A stretch of 64,000 bases of DNA from an uncultured Paracoccaceae bacterium (GCA_947489325.1 CANLDA010000008.1:1-64000); one strand, 5' to 3'. Counted from the first letter of the stretch, positions 1-8,250 are shown. Notes: generated from the sequence alone by a model not told the origin. A program made the numbers and translations.

Positions 1-55
1 AGACTACAAGATCAACCGCGTCGATGACCTTCTGCCATGGAAAACCACACCGTAG
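1..55 (+). pseudogene. C-terminal end of an IS66-family transposase (cut by the window edge)
   Basis: Only the last 17 codons are inside the window. They read into a tag stop at 53-55 and contain the sequence KINRVDDLLPW, which resembles the conserved tail of IS66-family TnpC transposases (an R-[IV]-D-[DE]-LLPW ending). A terminal-repeat-like sequence lies just downstream, which supports the call. Whether the rest of the transposase is intact cannot be judged, because it lies outside the window. Confidence 0.6.
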
Positions 56-77
56 GGCAGTCAGACCGGACGCTTAC
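1..77 (+). mobile_element. Right end of an IS66-type insertion sequence
   Basis: Directly after the transposase stop, bases 60-77 read towards a terminal GCTTAC. On the minus strand this is GTAAGCGTCCGGTCTG, which has the GTAAGC start and following sequence typical of IS66-family terminal inverted repeats. The element therefore ends at 77. IS66 elements usually make an 8-bp target duplication, which would be 78-85, but the left end is not in the window so this cannot be confirmed. Confidence 0.6.
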
Positions 78-187
78 TATTTTTGCAGTGAATGACAACA
101 ATAATTGCAGCAGAGGGATTTGGAGCGCTCCGCTGCAATATCTGTTAAATGGCTATTAAAGCGGCTTTCATGCCTATGCGGACAGCA

Positions 188-556
188 TTACAGCGTCAGC
201 TTTTCAAGCTCCTCAAAAACGGGTGCCAAGAGATCCATATCTGGCTCTTCTGCCAACTCTCTGCATACTGCCAAGTAGTCATTGCAAAGATGTTCAGTCA
301 AATGGGCAAAGGTCGTGGGTTGAGCGAGGAAATAGGGACGAATAAGCGCAACCCCTTCGTACAGAAGCTCACATGCCGCTTTGGGCGTCTCCATGGCACG
401 GTGAACTTCAGACATTGCCCCAAGCTTCGTGACAAGAAACGGAGTGAAAGCTTCAGGTCGTGACGCCACGAAGTCGCGTCGCAGATCAACTGCCTCTTGA
501 ACTGCAGGCAATGCTGCTTCGTGATCGCCAAGAGCAGAAAGCCTAAGGTGAAACAA
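188..556 (-). pseudogene. Truncated TPR-repeat protein gene (C-terminal fragment)
   Basis: The minus-strand frame encodes helical repeats of the type found in large TPR_12-like proteins: an ALG-x-HEAAL-x-AVQEAVDLRR helix pair followed by a second pair around residues 45-75. It ends at 188. Upstream the frame has no plausible start. It runs straight into the terminator hairpin at 561-587, and only a TTG codon at the hairpin foot is available. The most likely reading is the 3' end of a gene whose front was lost in a rearrangement, perhaps linked to the nearby IS66 end. Function unknown; a short expressed protein is less likely. Confidence 0.45.
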
Positions 557-560
557 AAAA

Positions 561-587
561 CGGCAGTGCCGGGAGGAGGCACTGCCG
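561..587 (-). terminator. Rho-independent terminator ending the sRNA array
   Basis: The last hairpin of the array is a perfect 9-bp GC-rich stem. On the minus strand it is followed by a T-run (complement of 551-560, TTTTTTGTTT). It therefore acts as the transcription terminator while still carrying the CCTCCTCCC loop motif. Confidence 0.85.
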
Positions 588-625
588 CATTTTTGGACAA
601 GGACCTCTAGGGAGGAGGAGAGGTC
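561..625 (-). ncRNA. CcsR/cuckoo-like sRNA unit C (two CCUCCUCCC hairpins)
   Basis: This is the last of three two-hairpin units. The first hairpin (602-625) has a 7-bp stem, GACCTCT/AGAGGTC, lengthened by CAAG/CTTG around a one-base bulge. The second (561-587) has a perfect 9-bp stem, CGGCAGTGC/GCACTGCCG. On the minus strand both loops contain CTCCTCCC. Rhodobacter CcsR RNAs consist of two such stem-loops and lie downstream of a DUF1127 gene, as here. The loop sequence resembles the anti-Shine-Dalgarno end of 16S rRNA. Confidence 0.8.
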
Positions 626-646
626 TCTTGTTCAAGCGCCTGACAA

Positions 647-715
647 CGGCAGGGAGGAGGAGCCGGAGCCAGACTTTTCAACAAAGACATCCAAGGGAGG
701 AGAGAATGTCTTTGT
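647..715 (-). ncRNA. CcsR/cuckoo-like sRNA unit B (two CCUCCUCCC hairpins)
   Basis: The first hairpin is a perfect 10-bp inverted repeat, ACAAAGACAT (681-690) with ATGTCTTTGT (706-715). Its 15-base loop contains CTCCTCCC on the minus strand. The second is shorter, CGGC/GCCG (647-650 and 662-665), with a CTCCTCCTCCC loop. The stems differ in sequence from those of the other units while the loop motif is kept, which is the signature of a conserved RNA family rather than a simple DNA repeat. Confidence 0.75.
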
Positions 716-748
716 GGTTCGTTGGATCAAGTATGATCCGAATTTTGT

Positions 749-813
749 GCGGTGACCTCAGGGAGGAGGGAAGCCACCGCAGGAGACAGAAAGCGAGGGA
801 GGAGCGCTTTCTG
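749..813 (-). ncRNA. CcsR/cuckoo-like sRNA unit A (two CCUCCUCCC hairpins)
   Basis: The first hairpin is 787-813, with a perfect 9-bp stem CAGAAAGCG/CGCTTTCTG and a 9-base loop CTCCTCCCT. It starts 7 bases after the stop codon of the DUF1127 gene. The second hairpin is 749-780, an 11-bp stem on the RNA (GCGGUGGCUUC with GAGGUCACCGC, including G-U pairs) around the CCUCCUCCC loop. The position directly behind the DUF1127 stop suggests co-transcription and later processing, as described for CcsR1-4 in Rhodobacter sphaeroides. Confidence 0.8.
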
Positions 814-820
814 AAATAAA

Positions 821-1036
821 TCAGTTTTTGTACACAGCCTGCATCGCGACGCGGCGAATTTCAGAACGGTGCAGGCCCAGGTCAGCCAGTTCTCTGTTGC
901 TCAAAGATTGCAGTTCACGCACGGTTTTGCGGACTTCGTTTTTGTTGCGGAAACTCTCGGCGATGTTTGCTACAGCGGCTACTACGCCGTCTGCGATGCC
1001 GTTCGCTGCAAAGCTATAATATGCGGTCAAAGCCAT
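821..1036 (-). CDS. DUF1127 small protein, CcaF1-like
   Basis: This 71-residue protein carries the DUF1127 signature near its C-terminus (VRELQSLSNRELADLGLHRSEI). Its N-terminal half, from about residue 8 to 30, is hydrophobic to amphipathic and rich in alanine. The start is the ATG at 1034-1036, which has GAGG about nine bases upstream; the open frame continues further up but without a supported start. In Rhodobacter sphaeroides the matching protein, CcaF1, is an RNA-binding protein encoded in front of the CcsR sRNAs and involved in sRNA maturation. The same arrangement here, with six CCUCCUCCC hairpins directly downstream, suggests the same role. Confidence 0.85.
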   Translation of the reverse strand: MALTAYYSFAANGIADGVVAAVANIAESFRNKNEVRKTVRELQSLSNRELADLGLHRSEIRRVAMQAVYKN

Positions 1037-1089
1037 TTGTCGTACCTCGATAAAATGAAACGCTGTGCGCTTCGTTGTTGATGAAGGGG

Positions 1090-1116
1090 ATATAGGGTTA
1101 TGCTGCGATTGCACAA
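1090..1116 (-). promoter_or_regulatory. Possible promoter of the DUF1127-sRNA transcript
   Basis: On the minus strand a TTGTGC element (1116-1111) is followed 15 bases later by TATATC (1095-1090), about 55 bases before the DUF1127 start codon. Related loci are transcribed by heat-shock sigma factors RpoHI/RpoHII. The match to such a promoter is only approximate and the spacing is short, so this is a weak call. Confidence 0.25.
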
Positions 1117-1283
1117 TGAACAGCTTCGCAATGCTGCTATGCAGAAATGGAATGGCGGAACAAGTTTCTGGTTGCATTCGGTTTATGACTGCGATTCTAG
1201 AAAAATGTGTGAAATCGGGTGTTGGGGCTTGCTCTTGGTGGCAAAGCTATCACCTATAGCGAAACAGATTCCCGGAGGGTGAT

Positions 1284-2357
1284 ATGGCTGTAACCGAAGC
1301 ACAGGTAAAAGACGCATTGCAACGTATTGGCATGCCTGATGGCGGTGATTTGATGAGCCGCGACATGGTACGTGCCTTGACGGTGGACGGGGAAATCGTT
1401 CGCTTTGTGATCGAGGCTCCATCGCCTGAGATCGCCCAACGCATGGAACCCGTGCGCAAAGCGGCTGAGCAGATGGTGGCGGATTTGGATGGCGTCAGCT
1501 CTGTGACAGTTGCCCTGACAGCGCATGGCCCGGCCGCGACCCCAAAAGAGCCACCCAGCCTGAAAATCGGCGGACATCCCAAACCCCAAGAGGCCCCGAT
1601 GAAACCGGCCGGCGTGAAACGCATTTTGGCGATTGGATCAGGCAAGGGCGGAGTAGGGAAATCCACCGTATCCAGCAACCTTGCCGTCGCCTTGGCCAAG
1701 CAGGGGCGCCGCGTGGGACTGTTGGATGCCGACATTTACGGACCAAGCCAGCCACGCATGATGGGGATCAATCGTCGCCCATCATCGCCTGATGGTAAAA
1801 CCATCATACCGTTGCAATCTCATGGTGTCACGCTGATGTCGATCGGGTTCATGCTCGAAGAAGATAAGGCCGTTGTCTGGCGTGGGCCTATGTTGATGGG
1901 GGCTTTGCAACAGATGTTGGGGCAAGTGCAATGGGGAGAGCTTGACGTGTTGATCGTCGACCTGCCGCCGGGCACTGGGGATGTACAATTAACCCTGTGT
2001 CAGAAATCCGAAGTGACGGGAGCGATTGTTGTTTCTACTCCGCAAGACGTTGCACTGTTGGATGCGCGCAAGGCGCTCAATATGTTTGAGTCTCTGAAAA
2101 CCCCTGTGTTGGGTCTGATCGAGAACATGTCCACCTATGTCTGCCCCAGCTGCGGCCATGAGGCGCATTTGTTTGGCCATGGCGGCGTAGCTGCTGAAGC
2201 TGAAAAACTGAACTTGACGTTTCTGGGAGCCTTGCCGATTGATCTTGATACCCGTCTGGCAGGCGATGCAGGTACTCCGATTGCTGCAGGCGACAGCCCT
2301 ATGGCTGCCGCCTATGGTCAGATTGCTGAAGGCTTGATCAAAGGTGGTATGGCCTGA
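1284..2357 (+). CDS. mrp: Mrp/ApbC-family iron-sulfur cluster carrier ATPase
   Basis: This cytoplasmic P-loop ATPase carries Fe-S clusters to apoproteins. Residues 1-75 form the DUF59/MIP18-like N-terminal domain. A proline-rich linker follows, then the ATPase domain with the deviant Walker A motif GSGKGGVGKST at 118-128, a switch region DLPPGTGD near 226-233, and the cluster-binding CxxC pair C287/C290 (CPSC). The length of 357 residues is normal for the family. A GGAGG lies nine bases before the ATG. It is convergent with the EthD-like gene, whose stop directly abuts its own. Confidence 0.93.
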   Translation: MAVTEAQVKDALQRIGMPDGGDLMSRDMVRALTVDGEIVRFVIEAPSPEIAQRMEPVRKAAEQMVADLDGVSSVTVALTAHGPAATPKEPPSLKIGGHPKPQEAPMKPAGVKRILAIGSGKGGVGKSTVSSNLAVALAKQGRRVGLLDADIYGPSQPRMMGINRRPSSPDGKTIIPLQSHGVTLMSIGFMLEEDKAVVWRGPMLMGALQQMLGQVQWGELDVLIVDLPPGTGDVQLTLCQKSEVTGAIVVSTPQDVALLDARKALNMFESLKTPVLGLIENMSTYVCPSCGHEAHLFGHGGVAAEAEKLNLTFLGALPIDLDTRLAGDAGTPIAAGDSPMAAAYGQIAEGLIKGGMA

Positions 2358-2666
2358 TCAGGAGATGACCTCGCCAATCAACATTTGAGGTTGAACATTG
2401 GTGAAATTCGGGATGTCTTCCAACGCTGGTCCTGCGGCGGCAAGGGCGGCGTCCAGCTTTGACTGATCGGCAAAGGTGATGGTGGCCACGGCGTGATACC
2501 CTGCGGGTACGTCTGGCCCGCCAGCCAGCCCTTTGGTTATGACCATGTCGGCGACATGTGGTCCCATGTGCTCACCAACAATCCCGAAATGTGTGTTGGT
2601 ATAATAGTCAAAGTCAAAGGTGGATCCCTCTGACACCGGATAAAGCACTTGTAGTGATAACGTCAT
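2358..2666 (-). CDS. EthD-family protein
   Basis: This 102-residue alpha/beta-barrel protein matches EthD-type small proteins: LQVLYPVSEG at the start, a DYYTNTHFGIVGEHMGP stretch near residues 20-36, and F-N-VQPQMLIGEV at the end. EthD was first described in an ether-degradation cluster, but most homologues have no known reaction. There are two in-frame ATGs. The second, at 2664-2666, has GGGGAAG just upstream and is preferred; the first, at 2676-2678, would add four residues. It is probably transcribed alone or behind the DUF2244 gene. Confidence 0.75.
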   Translation of the reverse strand: MTLSLQVLYPVSEGSTFDFDYYTNTHFGIVGEHMGPHVADMVITKGLAGGPDVPAGYHAVATITFADQSKLDAALAAAGPALEDIPNFTNVQPQMLIGEVIS

Positions 2667-2734
2667 TGTCTTCCCCATTTATTGTGTAGGGCAACTATAG
2701 ATGGGGTGTTGAACAAAGCAAAAGAATACGGGCG

Positions 2735-3217
2735 TCAGGGGCGTTTTAAAAAATCGGTAAGGTCTGCAAACAAATCTTTGCGTTCTTCTTCGGAAAGAAA
2801 GCTGCCGATCTCTACGGTACGGCCATTGCCAGTAAGGGTCACATAATGGGGCACTGGGCCACCAGCCTTGTGCATTTCAACGCGCACCCAATAGATATTG
2901 CAGGACCATGATTGCACGTCACCACGGGCTGACGTGTGTGTCAGAGTGATCTCGTCGCCATCTCGGCGCAATTCCTCTTGTATCTTTGCATCATTATACG
3001 AACGGCGCAGAGCGAACCACAGCGCTGCCACTACCAGCATCAGGAATGGCAGCATACCCCACACCAATGACGTGCCCAGCAATGGATACAGGGGCAGGGT
3101 GATCAAGGCAAAGGTCATCAGAATGACCCAGGCAAATCCGCGTATGGGTAAGGACCGATATGGCGCCAAAACCAAGACGCTGGGGGCTTTGTCTGAAGTG
3201 ATCCAGTGATAAGGCAT
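2735..3217 (-). CDS. DUF2244 membrane protein
   Basis: This 160-residue protein has two closely spaced transmembrane helices (about residues 28-47 and 52-70), followed by a soluble C-terminal domain with W-x-CNIYWVRVEM and GSFLSEEER, typical of DUF2244. The family is common in Alphaproteobacteria and is often encoded near cytochrome c oxidase genes, as here with ctaD upstream on the same strand. No biochemical function is established. An involvement in oxidase biogenesis is only suggested by its position. A terminator-like hairpin separates it from ctaD, so it may have its own promoter. Confidence 0.8.
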   Translation of the reverse strand: MPYHWITSDKAPSVLVLAPYRSLPIRGFAWVILMTFALITLPLYPLLGTSLVWGMLPFLMLVVAALWFALRRSYNDAKIQEELRRDGDEITLTHTSARGDVQSWSCNIYWVRVEMHKAGGPVPHYVTLTGNGRTVEIGSFLSEEERKDLFADLTDFLKRP

Positions 3218-3248
3218 AGTGCGCAGCTAGGGGCTCAAGGCTCAAAAT

Positions 3249-3283
3249 GCAACGGGGCCCCGGATCACATCCGAGGCCCCGCT
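3249..3283 (-). terminator. Terminator-like hairpin downstream of ctaD
   Basis: A long GC-rich stem, GGGGCCCCGGA pairing with TCCGAGGCCCC, lies between ctaD and the DUF2244 gene. On the minus strand it is followed by a short mixed T-stretch (TTGCATTTTG). It probably ends or attenuates the ctaD transcript. Confidence 0.6.
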
Positions 3284-3304
3284 TGGTTCGATCAGGCGTT
3301 ACCC

Positions 3305-4978
3305 TTAGTGAGCGTGGCCTTTGTCCCAATCTTCCTGCTTTGGCAGGATTTCAAAGGTGTGCTCTGGGGGTGGGCAAGGAAGTGTCCACTCCAGCGTATC
3401 TGCGTATTCGTTCCAATAATTGTTCTCGGTCACTTTTGCGCCGCGCAGCATCGAATAGATCATGATGCCGAAGAACAAGATAAAGGATGCAAACGACAGG
3501 AACGCGCCGTAAGAGCTGATTTTGTTCCAGTATGCAAAGGCTTCTGGATAGTCGATGTAACGACGTGGCATGCCCTGACGACCCAAGAAGTGCTGTGGGA
3601 AGAAGGTCAAGTTCGCGCCGATAAAGAACAGCCAGAAGTGGATTTGCGCACCCAACTCGGAATAGTGACGGCCTGTCATTTTACCGAAATAGAAATAGAT
3701 ACCTGCGAAGATCGCAAACACAGCACCCAGCGACATCACATAGTGGAAGTGTGCAACCACGTAATATGTGTCGTGATAGGCACGGTCCAGACCTGCTTGT
3801 GACAGAACGATACCGGTTACACCACCTGCGGTGAACAGGAACAAGAAGCCAAATGCAAACAGCATCGGTGCCTTGAACTCGATCGAGCCGCCCCACATCG
3901 TTGCAATCCAAGAGAAGATTTTAACGCCGGTGGGAACCGCGATAACCATCGTGGCCATCATGAAATACGACTGCTGTGTCAGCGACATACCGACTGTGTA
4001 CATGTGGTGCGCCCACACAACAAAGCCCAATGCGCCAATCGCGATGATCGCCCAAACCATTGGCAGATAGCCAAACACTGGTTTACGAGAGAAGGTCGCG
4101 ATGACATGGCTGATGATGCCAAAGCCGGGAAGGATAACAATGTACACTTCGGGGTGACCAAAGAACCACAGGATATGCTGATACAAGATCGGATCACCAC
4201 CGCCAGCAGGGTCAAAGAATGTCGTGCCAAAGTTACGATCTGTCAGCAACATGGTGATTGCACCCGCCAGAACAGGCAGCGCCAGAAGAATCAGCCAAGC
4301 GGTCACAAAGATCGACCACGCAAACAGCGGCACTTTGAACAAGGTCATGCCCGGTGTGCGCATGTTCAGGAAAGTGGTGATGATGTTAATCGCACCCAAG
4401 ATCGAAGAAGCACCTGAAACGTGCACGGCAAAGATCGCAAGATCCATGGACATGCCTGCCTCGGAAGTGGACAGCGGTGGGTACAGAACCCAACCAACGC
4501 CCGATCCAAGCTGACCATTGCCGCCCGGTGTCAACATGGATGCAACACCCAGTGAAGACCCAGCAACATACAGCCAGAATGACAGGTTGTTCATACGTGG
4601 GAACGCCATATCGGGCGCGCCGATCTGCAACGGCATGAAATAGTTGCCAAATCCGCCAAAGAGCGCCGGAATAACAACAAAGAACATCATCAAAACACCG
4701 TGGTAGGTGATGAAAACGTTCCAAAGGTGGCCGTTTGGCGTACATTCGCCTTCACCACCGCCAAAGAAGCGCTGGCCTTCAAGGCACATATATTGAACAC
4801 CCGGTTCCATCAGCTCTAGGCGCATGCCAACAGTCAATGCGACTGCGACAAAACCGACGAGTGCGGAAACGACGAGGTAAAGAATACCGATGTCTTTGTG
4901 GTTCGTAGACATGAACCAACGGGTAAAGAACCCCCGGTTGTCTTCATGTTCGTGGCCGTGGATGGCTGCGTCTGCCAT
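3305..4978 (-). CDS. ctaD: Cytochrome c oxidase subunit I (aa3-type)
   Basis: This is the catalytic subunit of the aa3-type respiratory oxidase, which reduces oxygen to water and pumps protons across the inner membrane. The 557-residue, 12-helix protein shows all ligands in register with the Paracoccus enzyme: haem ligand H93, CuB ligands H275, H324 and H325, the H275-Y279 cross-link pair with E277 of the D channel (GHPEVY), and the haem ligands in [13 protein letters not shown] near residues 400-412. AGGAGG stands before the ATG. The other subunits (ctaB, C, E) are not in this window, so ctaD is a lone gene here. Confidence 0.97.
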   Translation of the reverse strand: MADAAIHGHEHEDNRGFFTRWFMSTNHKDIGILYLVVSALVGFVAVALTVGMRLELMEPGVQYMCLEGQRFFGGGEGECTPNGHLWNVFITYHGVLMMFFVVIPALFGGFGNYFMPLQIGAPDMAFPRMNNLSFWLYVAGSSLGVASMLTPGGNGQLGSGVGWVLYPPLSTSEAGMSMDLAIFAVHVSGASSILGAINIITTFLNMRTPGMTLFKVPLFAWSIFVTAWLILLALPVLAGAITMLLTDRNFGTTFFDPAGGGDPILYQHILWFFGHPEVYIVILPGFGIISHVIATFSRKPVFGYLPMVWAIIAIGALGFVVWAHHMYTVGMSLTQQSYFMMATMVIAVPTGVKIFSWIATMWGGSIEFKAPMLFAFGFLFLFTAGGVTGIVLSQAGLDRAYHDTYYVVAHFHYVMSLGAVFAIFAGIYFYFGKMTGRHYSELGAQIHFWLFFIGANLTFFPQHFLGRQGMPRRYIDYPEAFAYWNKISSYGAFLSFASFILFFGIMIYSMLRGAKVTENNYWNEYADTLEWTLPCPPPEHTFEILPKQEDWDKGHAH

Positions 4979-5419
4979 GCGTTGCCTCCTGTTGAATTTA
5001 TGCGGAGGGCAAAAGTTGTCTTCTGCCCCGGATTCCCGCCTGTTTTAGAGTGCTAGAGGCGGCGCGGCAATGTCCGTCTTTGACGCAGATCAATAAAAAA
5101 TGCCGCAACCGTGATGATTTCGCGCAAAAACGGCCAGTTGCGGGGGGGCGAAAGGCGAATGTACGCGAAATCTGGAGGGCTTAGGCTCTGATATTTCGCG
5201 CAATGATTTGGATTCTGATGTTGATTCATTGCGCATGTGATCAATGCAGGGCGTCACAACCTATTTTATCGTGCGCAGGTCGCAGTGTTTCACGTGTTTG
5301 CGCCACTGGATTTCATTGATTTCCGTCCCGGCTCTTTTTCTCAAAGGGTTCAATTTTCTGTGGAATACACATCGTCTTAACTTTCTCATTTTATCACGAA
5401 ATAGATCGTGAGGTGTGTA
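4979..5419. other. Intergenic region between ctaD and the peroxidase gene
   Basis: A 441-base divergent spacer with no convincing gene. It must hold the promoters of ctaD (minus) and of the peroxidase-chemoreceptor pair (plus). Visible in it are an FNR-like site at 5080-5093 and a CCGCAAC/GTTGCGG inverted repeat around 5102-5143. Short open frames in it show no family resemblance. Confidence 0.6.
5080..5093. promoter_or_regulatory. FNR/FnrL-like operator upstream of ctaD
   Basis: TTGACGCAGATCAA matches the FNR consensus TTGAT-N4-ATCAA at nine of ten positions. It lies about 100 bases upstream of the ctaD start. FnrL controls the choice of oxidase with oxygen in related bacteria, so oxygen control of ctaD is plausible. 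It has not been shown here. Confidence 0.4.
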
Positions 5420-6421
5420 ATGCGACGAGTGACCTGTGGTTTTCTGGCGTTGGTGCTTCTTTGGGCTGGAGGTCTTGCCTTGGCTGAAGAAAGGGCGAAT
5501 TCGGAATTCTCCCGTCCCCTATATATACCGTTTCCTGAGGATGCGCCTTATTCGCCTCAGGTGGCAACTTTGGGCAAGATGCTGTTTTTTGATCCACGCC
5601 TTTCCGCAGATCAAAACATGAGCTGTGCGAGCTGCCACAACCCTTCTTTTGGATGGGAAACCCCTGTCGCGCTGGCTGTTGGGGCTGCCAATATTCCGCT
5701 GGAACGCCATGCTCCGACAATACTTAACCTTGCCTGGAGTGAGCATTTCTTTTGGGATGGGCGGGCCTCTTCTTTAGAAGAGCAAGCCAAAGGGCCGATA
5801 GAAGCGCCACTGGAAATGGGGGCCCCATTGCCAGAGGTTGTCAAAAGACTCTCCCAAGTTTCGCAGTATGGCGAGTGGTTTGATAGGTTGTTTCCGCAAG
5901 ACGGTTTGACCGAAGAAAACATCCTAAAAGCAATCGCAACGTATGAGCGCACAATTGTTTCAGGATGGTCTGCGTTTGATCGCTGGATAGATGGAGACGC
6001 AAACGCAATTTCAGAAAGCGCAAAGCGTGGATTTGACATCTTTATTGGTACAGGACGGTGCGTGGAATGCCACACCGGGTGGAATTTCACAGATGGGCAG
6101 TTTCATAATATCGGGTTGATTACCGATGACATGGGGCGCGCGCTTGCAGATATGTATGATCCAGATTTTGAATTTATGTTTAAAACCCCAAGCTTGCGCA
6201 ACATTGCTTTACGTGCACCGTATATGCACGACGGGCAACTGCCGGATTTGCGCAGTGTCATTTCGCACTATCAAGTGCACGGTATCTCGAGTTCTGCGAA
6301 TGTGCCAGATCCGGACCCACTAGAGTTGAGTGCGCAGGATGTAGATGATCTGATCGACTTTTTGGAAAGTTTAACCGAAGAGCGCACCAACGTCCCGTCG
6401 CCAATGTTACCTGCGAATTGA
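5420..6421 (+). CDS. Secreted di-haem cytochrome c peroxidase / MauG-family protein
   Basis: This 333-residue protein has a signal peptide (residues 1-22, ending LALA) and two c-type haem motifs, C69-ASC-H73 and C214-VEC-H218. This is the layout of periplasmic di-haem cytochrome c peroxidases (CcpA/MauG family), which reduce hydrogen peroxide with electrons from cytochrome c. A FKTPSLRNIALRAPYMHDG segment near residues 255-275 is also typical. The ATG at 5420 has an AGG six bases upstream and is preferred over the GTG at 5408. The stop is eight bases before the chemoreceptor start, so the two are probably translated together. Confidence 0.88.
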   Translation: MRRVTCGFLALVLLWAGGLALAEERANSEFSRPLYIPFPEDAPYSPQVATLGKMLFFDPRLSADQNMSCASCHNPSFGWETPVALAVGAANIPLERHAPTILNLAWSEHFFWDGRASSLEEQAKGPIEAPLEMGAPLPEVVKRLSQVSQYGEWFDRLFPQDGLTEENILKAIATYERTIVSGWSAFDRWIDGDANAISESAKRGFDIFIGTGRCVECHTGWNFTDGQFHNIGLITDDMGRALADMYDPDFEFMFKTPSLRNIALRAPYMHDGQLPDLRSVISHYQVHGISSSANVPDPDPLELSAQDVDDLIDFLESLTEERTNVPSPMLPAN

Positions 6422-6429
6422 GGTTTGGT

Positions 6430-8250
6430 ATGTCAATTAATGGCCGTATCATAATGCCCGCGTGCGCGACCTTGTTCTCGGTGGTGGTGTTAAGTTTTGT
6501 GAATGATCAGTCCACAAAACGCAAAGATGAACAGGTCAATTTGGCCTTAGTTGCATTTGATGCGACAAATTCTTTGAATAATGCAGTTCTATCCGCACAA
6601 GAGGTGTTGGAAAAAACCGCAGAAATGACCCAGTTGTTTTCATCCGATGAAACGATTGGCGAATTTGTAAAGCAGACTGATATTGTCGAAAACAGTTTGA
6701 CGCATCTTTCGGAAACGATCGACAACACCGAGGCGCGCGACATACTGGACGCATTGCAGGGAAATATTCAGGCGTGGAAGAACGACAGCTTGATTTTCCT
6801 CGGGGCCATTCAGGCCAACGCCATTCCTACCCGAGAGGTTCTCTCGATCCGACAAAAGAATGTTGCAGAGAGGTCAGGGCAACTTTCTGTGGTGATACGA
6901 GAAGGAGTGGATCGGCGGATCCAAATGACCAGTGCAGCCATTTCGCGGCAGTACACCATCGGGCTCATTATTGTGCTGCTGCTTCTGTCATTCGTGGTGA
7001 TTTATGCCTTTCGCACGAAACAAAGTATTGGTCGTGTGATTGGCGAAATTACTGCCGAACTCGGCCATACAGCACAAGAGTTTGAGACCAAAAATGAAAT
7101 TGCCCAATTGGAAACCGTTGTTAGCCGCTTGAGGTCGGACAACGCGGACCTCAAGCGGTTTCAGTTGGATTTGGCATCGGTCGTAGAAGCCGCGGGACAG
7201 GGCGACCTTTCAATGCGTCTTTGCAGCGAGAGGTCAAATGATAAATTGAATGAGATTTCTCGCGCGTTGAACACAATGGTCGCTGCTGCTGAACAGATAA
7301 TTTCAGAAACATCTAAGGTCATGCGCAGCTTTGCCAATGGGGATCTGTCCGAAAGAGTGAACAGCAGCTTTTCCGGGGAGTTTGAGAATCTGAAAAGAGA
7401 TGTGAATACCACGGGAAATAAACTGGAAGAACTTGTATCTGAAATCAAAATTGCAACGGCGCATATGACCCCCATGCTGCAACAGCTTCAAGGTGGCACA
7501 AGCGGGTTGTCTCAGCGAACAGTTGCTCAGGCCAAGGGACTGGAAAGCACCAGCGAAGCGATGGATGATCTTTTGAAAATTCTGGACCAAAACGAAGACA
7601 GAACAGAAATCTGTAAACAACTTTCCATAGAAACCACCAATGCTGCATCTCATGGCCAGTCAGTGGCATTTGATGCGATTGCCACGATTCAAAAGGTTGC
7701 GGGCAATGCCTGCGAAATCGAAAGCATAAGTCAGTTTGTAGAGGATATTGCGTTTCGACTAAACATATTGTCCATCAATGCCTCAATTGAAGCAGCCCGT
7801 GCTGGTTCCGCTGGGCGGGGATTTAAAACCGTTGCGGAAGAGTTTCGAGAGCTTGCTATTCAAACACATGATGCCTCTGAAAATATTCGAAAATTAATCG
7901 ATGCGAGTAATGTGGATGTTGTTATGGGCGTGGAGCAGGTGGAATTGACAGAAACAACCTTTGGAAAGGTCCGTGATGAAATCCAAAGAGTCAAAGACGC
8001 CATTTTTGAAATCGCGAATGCGGGTGCTGAGCAGTCACACCACATAAAACGCGTCGCGAGCACGATGTCTGATCTTGATCGTGAAACGGAAAAAAACGCA
8101 AGGCTCGTATCAGAGAGTGAAACCGTCGTGGCATCTCTCAACGAACAGGCCAGCCATCTTAATAAATTGGTTGCATTCTTTAGTCAGGCGAACCCGAAAG
8201 GCATCTCTGGCTCAAGGGCTGTGGTGAAGTCAGAGAAAAATTCGGCGTAA
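6430..8250 (+). CDS. Methyl-accepting chemotaxis protein
   Basis: This 606-residue transducer has an N-terminal membrane helix (about 7-24), a periplasmic four-helix-type sensor (25-170) and a second membrane helix (about 171-190). HAMP-like segments follow (from about 190 to 330), then the cytoplasmic signalling hairpin. The tip sequence DIAFRLNILSINASIEAARAG is close to the conserved MCP tip, and the GRGFKTVAEEFRELA stretch follows. The final tail lacks a CheR-binding pentapeptide. The start is the ATG at 6430, with GAGG six bases upstream. It directly follows the peroxidase gene and is AT-richer than the flanking genes, which may indicate transfer. Ligand unknown. Confidence 0.9.
   Translation: MSINGRIIMPACATLFSVVVLSFVNDQSTKRKDEQVNLALVAFDATNSLNNAVLSAQEVLEKTAEMTQLFSSDETIGEFVKQTDIVENSLTHLSETIDNTEARDILDALQGNIQAWKNDSLIFLGAIQANAIPTREVLSIRQKNVAERSGQLSVVIREGVDRRIQMTSAAISRQYTIGLIIVLLLLSFVVIYAFRTKQSIGRVIGEITAELGHTAQEFETKNEIAQLETVVSRLRSDNADLKRFQLDLASVVEAAGQGDLSMRLCSERSNDKLNEISRALNTMVAAAEQIISETSKVMRSFANGDLSERVNSSFSGEFENLKRDVNTTGNKLEELVSEIKIATAHMTPMLQQLQGGTSGLSQRTVAQAKGLESTSEAMDDLLKILDQNEDRTEICKQLSIETTNAASHGQSVAFDAIATIQKVAGNACEIESISQFVEDIAFRLNILSINASIEAARAGSAGRGFKTVAEEFRELAIQTHDASENIRKLIDASNVDVVMGVEQVELTETTFGKVRDEIQRVKDAIFEIANAGAEQSHHIKRVASTMSDLDRETEKNARLVSESETVVASLNEQASHLNKLVAFFSQANPKGISGSRAVVKSEKNSA

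Noticed and set aside
561-813. CRISPR-like array of GGGAGGAG repeats
   Set aside because: The repeats are only eight to nine bases long and unevenly spaced. Each lies in the loop of its own hairpin, and no cas gene is near. The sRNA reading explains all of it.
5053-5244. 63-codon minus-strand frame in the ctaD upstream spacer
   Set aside because: It has no ribosome site or resemblance to known proteins and overlaps the likely promoter and FNR-like site.
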